The position numbers and the translations under genes are program-made. The notes beneath the pieces were generated by a model that worked only from the letters and a program-made list of their open reading frames with translations, made no database searches and was not told where the DNA came from. Positions 14,790-22,239 of a stretch of 27,680 nt of DNA are shown piece by piece (within the stretch, counting starts at the first letter, position 1; each line of letters starts with the position of its first letter). Origin of the DNA: Acidobacteriota bacterium (GTDB lineage: Bacteria > Acidobacteriota > Vicinamibacteria > Vicinamibacterales > Vicinamibacteraceae); assembly GCA_023429845.1 (NCBI GenBank), contig JAEZCY010000194.1, positions 1-27,680 of the forward strand, given 5' to 3'.

Positions 14790-15581
14790 GTGAACACGCT
14801 GCGTCTCGCGCTCGGCAATCTGCCATTTCCCGATTCTCCGGACGATTCGGTAAGCCGCGTCGAACGCGCCGTGGCGGCGGCCGCGGCTGCCGGGGCGCGC
14901 GTGCTCTGCCTGCCGGAGTGCTACGTCCCGGGCTATCGCGCGGAGGGCCGGGCCGTGCCGGCGCCGGACGCGCAGTTCCTCGAACTGGCGTGGGACCGCA
15001 TCGCGCGAGCCGCGGCGGCCGCAGGCGTCACGACCATCGTCGGCACCGAGCGCATCGTCGAGGGCGGACTCGTCGCGTCGTCCCTCGTGATCGGGCCCGA
15101 TGGTGAGCGGCTCGGGTTCCAGGACAAGGTGCAGATCGACCCCTCCGAGGAAGTGACGTACGTGGGCGGTGCCGGCCGCCAGGTCTTCCGAGTGGGCGAG
15201 CTGGCGTTCGGCGTCGTCATCTGCCACGAAGGCTGGCGGTATCCCGAGACGGTGCGCTGGGCGGCCCGCCGCGGTGCGCAGGTGGTGTTCCACCCGGCGT
15301 TTCACGAAGCGGACGCAACGAGCCACCGTCCGACGACGTTTGCCGAGGCGGCCAACACCTTCCACGAGAAGGCGGCGCTGTGTCGGGCTGCCGAGAACAC
15401 CTGCTACTTCGCCACGGTGAACTATGCGAGCGGGGGATCGCCGACGACCTCGGCCGTCGTGAACCCGGACGGTACGGTGCTCGCGTGGCAGCCGTACGGG
15501 GTCGCAGGACTGCTCGTCGCCGACATCGATCTTGATGCGGCGACGGGCCTGCTCGCGCGGCGCTGCAAGAGCGGCGATTGA
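14790..15581 (+). CDS. Carbon-nitrogen hydrolase (nitrilase superfamily)
   Basis: The 263-residue product is a nitrilase-superfamily amidase with the complete Glu-Lys-Cys triad: Glu43 (LPECYVPGY), Lys113 (QDKVQIDPSEE) and Cys145 (GVVICHEGWRYPE). The length equals one alpha-beta-beta-alpha domain with no extra domain and no signal peptide, so it acts in the cytoplasm on an amide or carbamyl compound. The substrate is not evident; His146-Glu147 after the nucleophile resembles branches with amidase rather than true nitrilase activity. The start is GTG 14790, directly preceding the first beta strand; no strong Shine-Dalgarno is seen. It follows the multihaem gene by 32 bp and may be cotranscribed. 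Confidence 0.9.
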   Translation: MNTLRLALGNLPFPDSPDDSVSRVERAVAAAAAAGARVLCLPECYVPGYRAEGRAVPAPDAQFLELAWDRIARAAAAAGVTTIVGTERIVEGGLVASSLVIGPDGERLGFQDKVQIDPSEEVTYVGGAGRQVFRVGELAFGVVICHEGWRYPETVRWAARRGAQVVFHPAFHEADATSHRPTTFAEAANTFHEKAALCRAAENTCYFATVNYASGGSPTTSAVVNPDGTVLAWQPYGVAGLLVADIDLDAATGLLARRCKSGD

Positions 15582-15611
15582 TGCCTGTTGGACTTACTGA
15601 TGACGTGAAGA

Positions 15612-15686
15612 TGGTGCGCAGTACTGGATTCGAACCAGTGACCCCCGCCGTGTGAAGGCGGTGCTCTACCGCTGAGCCAACTGCGC
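15612..15686 (-). tRNA. tRNA-Val, anticodon CAC
   Basis: The minus strand folds into a complete 75-nt cloverleaf. The 7-bp acceptor stem is GCGCAGT/ACTGCGC, the D arm GCTC-AGCGGTA-GAGC, the anticodon stem CCGCC/GGCGG with loop TTCACAC giving anticodon CAC (Val, codon GTG). The variable loop is GGGTC, and the T arm ACTGG-TTCGAAT-CCAGT. Discriminator A and the CCA end (15612-15614) are encoded. The anticodon loop has the required U33. Confidence 0.97.
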
Positions 15687-15708
15687 ACGCTGAAGGACGA
15701 TGCAGCGC

Positions 15709-15735
15709 GGACCGCGCGTGCGACGCGGGCGGTCC
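15709..15735 (-). other. Stem-loop in the 5' leader of tRNA-Val
   Basis: GGACCGC and GCGGTCC form a perfect 7-bp outer stem with a GC-rich 13-base interior, between the inferred start of transcription (about 15738) and the tRNA 5' end. It would be part of the precursor removed by RNase P. Confidence 0.4.
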
Positions 15736-15744
15736 GAGCAGTGA

Positions 15745-15773
15745 ACTATAGCGCACGAGAGGGGAGCCGGCAA
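15745..15773 (-). promoter_or_regulatory. Promoter of tRNA-Val
   Basis: On the minus strand TTGCCG (15773-15768), a 17-bp spacer and TATAGT (15750-15745) match sigma-70 hexamers at 4 of 6 and 5 of 6 positions. Transcription would begin near 15738, about 50 bases before the mature tRNA. Confidence 0.6.
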
Positions 15774-15812
15774 GCGCTGGGCATGTCGCGACGCGTGCTT
15801 GTCGCGGTGCTG

Positions 15813-16169
15813 CTAACCCTTGACCACGTACCCTTTGGCCGCGAGGTGCGGGCGCAGCCTATCCCGCAAATCGCCCTGCAACTCGATGGCGCCGTCGGCC
15901 ACCGCGCCGCCGGTGCCACAGAGGCGCTTCAGGTCCGTGCACAGGTCCCGGAGGAACGCGGTGTTGCGCGGGAGCCCGTCGACGACCGTCATCGTCTTGC
16001 CGCCGCGGCCCTTCTTTTCCATGCGCAGCTTCGCCGTGACGCGCGACGGCACCGGTTCCTCGGCGGCCGCGCGGGTGCTGCACCGGCAGGTGCTGGCCGG
16101 CCATCCGCACGTCGGACACGTGCGGCTCTTGTCGGTCGAGTACACGAGTCGCGAGACACGATCGGCCAC
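15813..16169 (-). CDS. yciH: SUI1/eIF1-like translation factor YciH
   Basis: The 118-residue product matches bacterial YciH, the homologue of eukaryotic eIF1/SUI1, thought to monitor start-codon or initiator-tRNA selection on the 30S subunit. The N-terminus SRLVYST and the C-terminal SUI1 fold (RGGKTMTVVDGLP; LKRLCGTGGAVADGAIELQGD; near residues 55-100) align with E. coli YciH. Between them is a four-Cys cluster, Cys18, Cys21, Cys28 and Cys30 (CPTCGW...CRC), missing from the E. coli protein but frequent in homologues and able to bind zinc. GTG 16169 is chosen because alignment with MSDSNSRLVYST begins there and an in-frame stop lies just upstream. tRNA-Val lies 126 bp downstream. Confidence 0.93.
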   Translation of the reverse strand: MADRVSRLVYSTDKSRTCPTCGWPASTCRCSTRAAAEEPVPSRVTAKLRMEKKGRGGKTMTVVDGLPRNTAFLRDLCTDLKRLCGTGGAVADGAIELQGDLRDRLRPHLAAKGYVVKG

Positions 16170-16272
16170 GAGGCATCATCACACGGCCGCGGCCCGCGGC
16201 TGCCACGCGCGCACCTCGGTCCATCTGCGCCCTCGCCGGGCAACGCAGCACGCACTCGCTCGCCTCACTGGA

Positions 16273-16316
16273 CGATGCGTGGCAGGGACCTCCGCTTCGC
16301 AGAGGGGGACGCATCG
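16273..16316. other. Nested inverted repeat in the yciH/esterase divergent gap
   Basis: CGATGCGT (16273-16280) and ACGCATCG (16309-16316) are perfect 8-bp complementary arms. Between them CCTC-C-GC, loop TTC and GC-A-GAGG (16290-16306) makes a second stem with one mismatch. The element lies 39 bp before the esterase ATG. It could be a structured mRNA leader, an operator or a terminator for antisense transcription. Confidence 0.4.
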
Positions 16317-16355
16317 CCCCTGTGGCGACCGAATGCGATTACGATCGGCTCACTC

Positions 16356-17732
16356 ATGCAGAGCTGCTTCCCGCTTCGCTTCCTCGCCGGGTGTGCGCTT
16401 CTTGCGCCGCTGGCGTCCGCCCCCACCGCAAGCGGGCAGGATCTCGTGACCGGCACGCCGGAAGTGCTGGTCACGCCGGTCAACCCGACCTGGACCTACT
16501 CTGTCGGCACGCCGGCGTCCTTCACATTGCACGTGCGGCGCGACGGCCATCCGCTGTCGGGCGTCCCTGTCACGGTGGCGTGCGGCCCGGAGATGCTGCC
16601 GCCGACGCTCGTGCGCGAGTACACGAGCGCCGCCGCACCGGTGACGTTCGAGGCCGGCACCATGACGGCGCCCGGTTTCCTGCGCTGCATCGCCCTCGCG
16701 AGACACGAGGGGCGGTCGTACCGGGGTGTCGGCACAGCGGGGTTCGAGCCGCAGACCATCGAGCCCACGGTGCCCGATCCCCCGGACTTCGACGCGTTCT
16801 GGGACGAGGGCAAGGCGCTGCTCGCGAAGGTCCCGCTCGACGCGACGCGTGAGCCGCTGCCGACCTATGCGCCTCCGGGCACGGTCGTCCATCACGTCAG
16901 CTTCCAGACGGTCGGACTCGACCCGAACGGGGCGGGCAGGAGCCGCATGTACGGAATCCTCTGCGAACCGGCGGCTCCCGGGAAGTACCCGGCGCTGTTG
17001 TCGGTTCCCGGCGCGGGCGTCCGGCCCTACCGCGGGCTCATCGCTCCGTGCGAGCGCGGCATCATCACCCTCCAGATCGGGATCCACGGCCTGCCCGTGA
17101 CGCTCGACCAGAGTGTCTACACAGGCCTCGGCGCCGGCAGCCTGTCGCGGTACTTCATGAACAACGTCGAGGATCGCGATCGGTTCTTCTTCCGACGCGT
17201 GTACCTCTCGACGGTGCGGGCCAACGACTTCCTCACGAGCCTGCCCAACTACGACGGACAGAACCTCGGCGTCGTCGGCGGCAGCCAGGGCGGCGCGCTC
17301 GCCATCGTCACCGCGGCGCTGGACGGCAGGGTGCGCGGCCTGGCCTCGACGTACCCCGCGCTCGCGGACTTGACGGGGTACGTCAATGGGCGGGCAGGCG
17401 GCTGGCCGCACTTCTTCCACCCCACCCGTCCAGGACCGAAGCCGACACCGGACGCCCTCCGCACGCTCCCGTACTACGACGTCGTCAACTTCGCGCGCCG
17501 CCTCCGGGTGCCCGGCATCTTCACGTGGGGATACAACGACGAGACCGTGCCACCGACGTCGATCTTCGCCGCGTACAACGTGATCACCGCGCCGAAGTCG
17601 TGGATGCTCGCGCTCACCACCGGCCACAACACCACGCCGGAGCAGTCGCTGCGCATGGAGGCCTGGATGGACGCTCTGCTGAAGTCCGGACGGGCGCCCG
17701 CCGCGATCCCGCAGCCCTTGACCCCGCCGTAG
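16356..17732 (+). CDS. Secreted acetylxylan esterase-like alpha/beta hydrolase
   Basis: The 458-residue product has a signal peptide (hydrophobic 7-24, ending near ASGQ), an N-terminal beta domain (about 30-135) and an acetyl-xylan-esterase-type (AXE1, CE7-like) alpha/beta-hydrolase domain. The catalytic triad is visible: Ser310 in GGSQGG (308-313), Asp395 in WGYNDETVPPTS and His424 in TTGHNTTPEQ. PDPPDFDAFWDEGKALL (141-157) is the conserved start of the domain. It likely deacetylates plant or microbial polysaccharide outside the cytoplasm; cephalosporin-C deacetylase activity is also possible for this family. ATG 16356 fits the signal peptide; the open frame upstream lacks one. No good Shine-Dalgarno is seen. 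The TonB receptor gene is 183 bp downstream. Confidence 0.9.
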   Translation: MQSCFPLRFLAGCALLAPLASAPTASGQDLVTGTPEVLVTPVNPTWTYSVGTPASFTLHVRRDGHPLSGVPVTVACGPEMLPPTLVREYTSAAAPVTFEAGTMTAPGFLRCIALARHEGRSYRGVGTAGFEPQTIEPTVPDPPDFDAFWDEGKALLAKVPLDATREPLPTYAPPGTVVHHVSFQTVGLDPNGAGRSRMYGILCEPAAPGKYPALLSVPGAGVRPYRGLIAPCERGIITLQIGIHGLPVTLDQSVYTGLGAGSLSRYFMNNVEDRDRFFFRRVYLSTVRANDFLTSLPNYDGQNLGVVGGSQGGALAIVTAALDGRVRGLASTYPALADLTGYVNGRAGGWPHFFHPTRPGPKPTPDALRTLPYYDVVNFARRLRVPGIFTWGYNDETVPPTSIFAAYNVITAPKSWMLALTTGHNTTPEQSLRMEAWMDALLKSGRAPAAIPQPLTPP

Positions 17733-17834
17733 AGAACACAGGGGCCCAGCGCAGCGCGCGGGCTCCCTCCCGCTCAGCCTGAGCCGCCGCAACGCGCCGG
17801 CGCGGCTATGACGCAGCCGTCGCCCACTTCTCGC

Positions 17835-17865
17835 TTGACCTGCGACCAATTCGGTCGCATATACT
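17835..17865 (+). promoter_or_regulatory. Promoter of the TonB-receptor operon with a 19-bp dyad as spacer
   Basis: TTGACC (17835-17840) and TATACT (17860-17865) are good -35 and -10 hexamers separated by exactly 19 bp. The entire spacer, TGCGACCAATTCGGTCGCA (17841-17859), is a perfect 7-5-7 inverted repeat. A 19-bp spacer filled by a dyad is the hallmark of promoters remodelled by MerR-family activators; a repressor operator is the alternative. No regulator gene is adjacent. Confidence 0.6.
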
Positions 17866-17878
17866 CGGGCCGCGACTG

Positions 17879-17893
17879 TGAGACTTGGTCTCA
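17879..17893 (+). promoter_or_regulatory. 15-bp dyad, candidate Fur-like box
   Basis: TGAGACTTGGTCTCA has perfect 6-bp arms (TGAGAC/GTCTCA) around TTG and has the size and end bases of the 7-1-7 Fur pattern (TGAxAATxATTxTCA), with a GC-richer centre. It lies just after the expected transcription start (about 17872) and 23 bp before the TonB receptor ATG, where repressor binding would block transcription. Confidence 0.45.
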
Positions 17894-17915
17894 ATCGCAG
17901 CTTCGAAAGGAACAC

Positions 17916-20369
17916 ATGCGACCGGCCCGCCCGTCCTCCCTGCCAACCCGTTCCCGCGTCCTCTCCTCGCTCATGGCTGCCCTGGCGATTGCCTCGCCCG
18001 CGGCGGCGCAGCCCAGGCTCACCGATGGCGTCCCGACGTTGGACGACCCGCTGGCGCCGGGCCACGGCGGCATGACCGACGCCGTCCTCGCCGCGGCACA
18101 GCGCCAGGCGAGTCGCCTGCCGTCCTCTGCCGTGGCCTTCGCCATACCCGCCGGCAGCCTCGCCGAGGTCATCGCGGCGTACGAGCGGGTGGCGGGCGTG
18201 ACCGTCACCCTGGCAGAGCCTGCGCTCGGCGCGATTCCCTCACGCGGCGTGAGCGGGTCACTGAGCCCGGAAGCCGCGCTTGGTGCACTGCTCAGCGATA
18301 CGGGCTTGGGATTCCGGGTCACCGCGCCGGGCCAGGTGCGGATCGAGGTGCGCAGCGTGCTGGAGAGCGTGGACGTCCACGCGCGGTCGCTCCCGACGCT
18401 GTCGTCCCCAAAGCTTCCCGGCCAGCTCCGCGATGTGCCGCAGACCGTGTCGGTCATCTCCGAGGCCGTGATCCGCGAGCAGAACGCCACGACATTGCGC
18501 GACGTGTTGCGCAACGTGCCGGGGATCACCATGCAGGCAGGCGAGGGCGGTGGCGGGCTGCCGGGCGACAACCTGACGATGCGCGGGTTCAGCGCCAGCA
18601 ACGACATCTTCGTGGACGGCATCCGCGACGTGGGACCGTACTCACGCGACACGTTCAACCTCGAGCAGGTGGAGGTCGTGAAGGGACCGGCCGGCAGTAT
18701 CGCCGGCCGGGGCGCGACGGGCGGGTCGATCAACCTCGTGACCAAGACGCCGCAGCTCACCACCGCCTACGGGGTGCAGCTCGGGTTCGGCAACGCTGAC
18801 TATCGTCGCAGCACGCTGGACCTCAATCAGCCGGTCGCCGCCCTCGGCCGCGGTGCGGCCGTGCGGGTGAACGCGATGTGGCAGGACACCGGCATCGCCG
18901 GCCGTGACGTGGTCGAGAACGGCACGTGGGCGGTCGCGCCCTCCCTGGCTTTCGGACTCGGTTCCCCGACCCGTGTCGTCGTGGGCTCGCAGCACATGCG
19001 CCAGGACAACGTGCCCGACTACGGCCTCCCGTGGGCGGCGTTCGAGGCGGCGCCCCGCGCCGACCAGTCGGCGTTCTACGGGCTGCGCGACTACGACTTC
19101 GAGGACATCGACAGCGACATCGCCTCGCTGCGGGTCGAGCACGACGTGCGACCAGGCCTCACCCTTCGCAACGTCACGCGCTACGGCGACACCGTGCGAG
19201 ACTCCGCGATCACGGCGCCGCGTCCGCCCAACCGGCAGTTGCAGCGCCGCTACATGGCGACCAACACGCTCGGCAACCTGACGAGCGTCAACGCCACGGT
19301 GCGCACCGCCGGCCTGCAGCACGACCTGGCTGGCGGCATCGAGTTCCTCCGGGAGCGCTCGGAAGGCGTCAATTCCGCTCAGGCGACCAATCAACCGCAG
19401 ACGACGCTGCTCGGCCCCAATCCCGACGACCGGCCGTTCGGCCCGATGCCGGCGATCACCGGCAATCCCGGCCGGGCGCAGACGACGACAGCTGGCGCGT
19501 ACCTGTTCGACACGGTCAGCGTCGGCACGCAGTGGCAGGTCAACGGCGGCCTGAGGATCGATCGATCGGACGTGGACTACTCGCTACGCACAATGGCCAC
19601 GGACGTCGTGACGGACCTGGCGCGCACGGACGTCATCGTCACCGGCCGTGCGGGTGTCGTGTACAAGCCACGCGCCAACGGCAGCGTCTACGTCGCGTAC
19701 GGAACGTCCGCGAATCCGGCGGCCGATGCTGCCGCCACGGGCACCGCCCTCAGCGACTCACCGACGGCGGCCAACAACGTGACCCTCGCGCCAGAGCGCA
19801 CCCGCAACGTCGAAGCCGGCACCAAGTGGGACGTGCTCGGCGAGCGGCTGGCGCTGACGGCCGCGGTCTTCCGCACCGAGAAGACGAACGCGCGCACACG
19901 CAACCTCACCAGCGACTCGTTCGTGCTTTCCGGCACGCAGCGGGTAGACGGCGTCGAACTGGGCGCCAGCGGACAGGTCACGCCGCAGCTGTCGGTGCTC
20001 GCCGGGCTCAGCCTGATGGACAGCGACATCACGGCGTCGGCCAACCCCGCCGAACAGGGCGCGAACCTGGCGCTCGTGCCGCAGGCCGCGTTCACGCTCT
20101 GGTCCACGTACCAGGCGCCCGGCCGGCTCACCGTGGGGGGCGGCGTGCAGTACCAGGACAACGTCTTCCGCAACGCCACGAACACGACCGAGGTGCCGAG
20201 CTACTGGCTGGTGAACGCGATGGCCTCGTACCCGATCAACAGCCACCTCACGCTGCGGATCAACGGCAGCAACCTCGGGAACGTGGAATACGTCGACCGC
20301 GTGGGCGGCGGTCACTACATCCCCGGGCCGCGACGCACGGTGATGGTCTCCACCGACATCCGGTTCTGA
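17916..20369 (+). CDS. TonB-dependent siderophore receptor with STN signalling domain
   Basis: The 817-residue product is an outer-membrane ferric-chelate importer powered by TonB. Order: signal peptide (to about Ala31), a short linker, an STN (secretin/TonB N-terminal) domain at about 72-146 (FAIPAGSLAEVIAAYERV...), and a plug domain at about 165-280. The plug has QLRDVPQTVSVISEAVIREQ, GFSASNDIFVDGIRDVGPYSRD, VEVVKGPAG and GGSINLVTKTP. A 22-strand barrel then runs to the terminal DIRF with the C-terminal Phe used in outer-membrane assembly. STN receptors of the FecA/FpvA type usually signal to a FecR anti-sigma factor, but no fecI/fecR is seen here. ATG 17916 has AAAGG upstream and begins the signal peptide. 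The piuC-like gene begins 3 bp after its stop. Confidence 0.96.
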   Translation: MRPARPSSLPTRSRVLSSLMAALAIASPAAAQPRLTDGVPTLDDPLAPGHGGMTDAVLAAAQRQASRLPSSAVAFAIPAGSLAEVIAAYERVAGVTVTLAEPALGAIPSRGVSGSLSPEAALGALLSDTGLGFRVTAPGQVRIEVRSVLESVDVHARSLPTLSSPKLPGQLRDVPQTVSVISEAVIREQNATTLRDVLRNVPGITMQAGEGGGGLPGDNLTMRGFSASNDIFVDGIRDVGPYSRDTFNLEQVEVVKGPAGSIAGRGATGGSINLVTKTPQLTTAYGVQLGFGNADYRRSTLDLNQPVAALGRGAAVRVNAMWQDTGIAGRDVVENGTWAVAPSLAFGLGSPTRVVVGSQHMRQDNVPDYGLPWAAFEAAPRADQSAFYGLRDYDFEDIDSDIASLRVEHDVRPGLTLRNVTRYGDTVRDSAITAPRPPNRQLQRRYMATNTLGNLTSVNATVRTAGLQHDLAGGIEFLRERSEGVNSAQATNQPQTTLLGPNPDDRPFGPMPAITGNPGRAQTTTAGAYLFDTVSVGTQWQVNGGLRIDRSDVDYSLRTMATDVVTDLARTDVIVTGRAGVVYKPRANGSVYVAYGTSANPAADAAATGTALSDSPTAANNVTLAPERTRNVEAGTKWDVLGERLALTAAVFRTEKTNARTRNLTSDSFVLSGTQRVDGVELGASGQVTPQLSVLAGLSLMDSDITASANPAEQGANLALVPQAAFTLWSTYQAPGRLTVGGGVQYQDNVFRNATNTTEVPSYWLVNAMASYPINSHLTLRINGSNLGNVEYVDRVGGGHYIPGPRRTVMVSTDIRF

Positions 20370-20372
20370 GCC

Positions 20373-21053
20373 ATGCTCCTCCAGATCCCCGAAGTGCTGT
20401 CGTCGGAGCGGGCCGCGGCGATGCGCGCGCAGCTGGCCGCCGCCGAGTGGGTAGACGGCCGCGTCACCGCCGGCGCGCAGGCGGCAGCGGCCAAGCGTAA
20501 CCTCCAACTGCCGGAATCGACGCCGGTGGCGCGCGAGCTGGGCGACGAGATCGTCGCCGCGCTGCAACGGCAGCCGCTCTTCGTGTCGGCGGCGCTGCCC
20601 CTGCGCATCCTGCCGCCGATGTTCAACTGCTACCGGGAAGGCCAGACCTTCGGCAGCCACGTGGACAACGCCATCCGCCAGGTGCCGGGCGCCGCCCATC
20701 GTCTGCGCACCGACGTATCGGCGACGCTCTTCCTCACGCCGCCCGAGGAGTACGACGGTGGCGAGCTGATGGTCGAGGACACGTACGGCGTGCACGCGGT
20801 CAAGCTCCCGGCGGGTCACCTCGTGCTCTACCCGGCGACGAGCCTGCACCACGTGCGGCCAGTGCTGAGCGGTGCGCGCATCTCGGCGTTCTTCTGGGTC
20901 CAGAGCATGGTGCGCGATGACTCGGCACGCACGCTGCTGTTCGACCTCGACATGGCCATCCAGCGCGCCTCGAGCGACCTGCCCGACCACCCGAGCCTGG
21001 TGCAGCTGGCTGGCGTCTACCACAACCTGGTGCGCCGATGGGCAGACGTGTAG
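20373..21053 (+). CDS. PKHD-type Fe(II)/2-oxoglutarate hydroxylase, PiuC/YbiX-like
   Basis: The 226-residue product belongs to the Fe2+-dependent dioxygenases PiuC/YbiX, usually encoded beside TonB siderophore receptors. The facial triad His96-x-Asp98 (GSHVDNA) and His159 (YPATSLHHV), with the 2-oxoglutarate-binding Arg169 (SGARISAFFW), are intact, as is the family segment FLTPPEEYDGGELMVED. Length equals family size (about 225). The substrate is unknown; a siderophore or iron-chelate component is the usual guess. ATG 20373 lies 3 bp after the receptor stop, so the genes are almost certainly cotranscribed and share iron control; the FMN oxidase gene follows after 16 bp. Confidence 0.95.
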   Translation: MLLQIPEVLSSERAAAMRAQLAAAEWVDGRVTAGAQAAAAKRNLQLPESTPVARELGDEIVAALQRQPLFVSAALPLRILPPMFNCYREGQTFGSHVDNAIRQVPGAAHRLRTDVSATLFLTPPEEYDGGELMVEDTYGVHAVKLPAGHLVLYPATSLHHVRPVLSGARISAFFWVQSMVRDDSARTLLFDLDMAIQRASSDLPDHPSLVQLAGVYHNLVRRWADV

Positions 21054-21069
21054 TCACGGGCGATGCGCC

Positions 21070-22191
21070 GTGACGCCCGCCGACCATCAAGCTTGCACGT
21101 GCCTGGACGACTACGAAGCGCTCGCGGCGAGAGCCCTTCCCCGCGGCGTGTGGGCCCACCTGGCGGGCGGCGGCGCTGACGAGCACACGCTGCGATGGAA
21201 CCGCGCCGCCTTCGCGGCGGTGCGCCTCAAGAGCCGCGTGCTCGCCGACATGGCCGGCGCGCACACGCGCCTGACGCTGTTCGGGCAAGCGTTCGATTAC
21301 CCGATACTCCTGGCGCCGGTGGCGCACCAGCGCCTCTACCACGACGAAGGCGAGATCGCCACGGCGCGTGGCGTGTCGGCGATGCGCGCCGGGCACGTCG
21401 TCAGCATGCAGTCCAGCACGGCCTTCGAGACCATTGCCGCCGCGTCGGTCGTGCCGCCATGGTGTCAGTTCTACGCGCTGCGTGACGACGGGCTCATGGC
21501 GGACCTGGTGGCGCGCGTCGAGGCGGCTGGCTTCGCGGCGATCGTCGTCACCGGTGACGCGACGGTGAACGGCCTGCGCAACCACGAACAGCGCGCCGGC
21601 TTCGCGTGGCCCGACCATGTGCGCGCCGTCAACCTGCCGGGCGGCGCCCTGCCGCAACCACCGGTGCCGCCACTGCCGGCGAGTCCGTTGTTCTCGGGGT
21701 TTCTTCGCGAGGCGCCGAACTGGGACACGCTGCGGCTGCTCAGTCGCCGGACCAGGTTGCCGGTGCTGCTCAAGGGCGTGATGTCGGTCGAGGACGCGCG
21801 TCGTGCGGAAGGCGAGGGCGTCGCCGGCCTCGTCGTCTCCAATCACGGGGGCCGCGTACTCGACACCGTTCCTGCCACGCTCGAGGCACTCCCGCGTGTG
21901 GTGGACGCCGTCAGCGATCGGTTACCCGTTCTTCTGGACGGCGGCATCCGTCGAGGCACGGACGTGCTCAAGGCACTCGCACTGGGCGCGCGCGCCGTGC
22001 TCGTGGGTCGTCCGTATGTCTACGGGCTGGCCCTCGGTGGCGCCGCGGGCGTTGCCCACGTGCTGGCATTGCTGCGTGCCGAACTCGAGGCGGCGATGAC
22101 GCTGACGGGCTGCCGCATGCTGACGCACGTCACGCGCGATGTGCTGTGGGATTCCGGCGCCGTCCGCCGACCGATCGTCGAGCCGGAGTAG
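21070..22191 (+). CDS. FMN-dependent alpha-hydroxy-acid oxidase/dehydrogenase
   Basis: The 373-residue product is a member of the glycolate oxidase/lactate dehydrogenase (LldD) family, a TIM barrel with FMN that oxidises an L-alpha-hydroxy acid to the keto acid. Seen are LAPVAHQRLYHDEGE (81-95), Tyr135 (CQFYALRD), Arg170, Lys235 (VLLKGV), catalytic His259 and Arg262 in SNHGGRVLD, and FMN-phosphate loops LLDGGIRRGTDV (288-299) and VGRP (312-315). Aligned by eye to spinach glycolate oxidase, the substrate-binding Tyr24 is replaced by His30 (VWAHLAGGG), so specificity may differ. There is no signal peptide, so it is cytoplasmic. GTG 21070 is chosen because the N-terminal helix begins there. It ends the TonB receptor operon. 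Confidence 0.92.
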   Translation: MTPADHQACTCLDDYEALAARALPRGVWAHLAGGGADEHTLRWNRAAFAAVRLKSRVLADMAGAHTRLTLFGQAFDYPILLAPVAHQRLYHDEGEIATARGVSAMRAGHVVSMQSSTAFETIAAASVVPPWCQFYALRDDGLMADLVARVEAAGFAAIVVTGDATVNGLRNHEQRAGFAWPDHVRAVNLPGGALPQPPVPPLPASPLFSGFLREAPNWDTLRLLSRRTRLPVLLKGVMSVEDARRAEGEGVAGLVVSNHGGRVLDTVPATLEALPRVVDAVSDRLPVLLDGGIRRGTDVLKALALGARAVLVGRPYVYGLALGGAAGVAHVLALLRAELEAAMTLTGCRMLTHVTRDVLWDSGAVRRPIVEPE

Positions 22192-22192
22192 A

Positions 22193-22206
22193 CGCGGCGC
22201 GCCGCG
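22193..22206. terminator. GC palindrome between convergent genes
   Basis: CGCGGCGCGCCGCG is a perfect 14-bp palindrome 1 bp after the FMN oxidase stop, in the 48-bp convergent gap before upp. It can form a short hairpin and may help end both transcripts; evidence is positional only. Confidence 0.3.
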
Positions 22207-22239
22207 GGTTGGCGCACGGGTGCCACGTCAGCCGGGGGA

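Noticed and set aside
16350..18065. 571-residue minus-strand frame opposite the esterase
   Set aside because: Arg/Gly-rich, no family features; it also crosses the TonB-operon promoter.
19758..21023. 421-residue frame antisense to the TonB receptor and piuC
   Set aside because: Shadow of two clear genes; no recognisable motifs.
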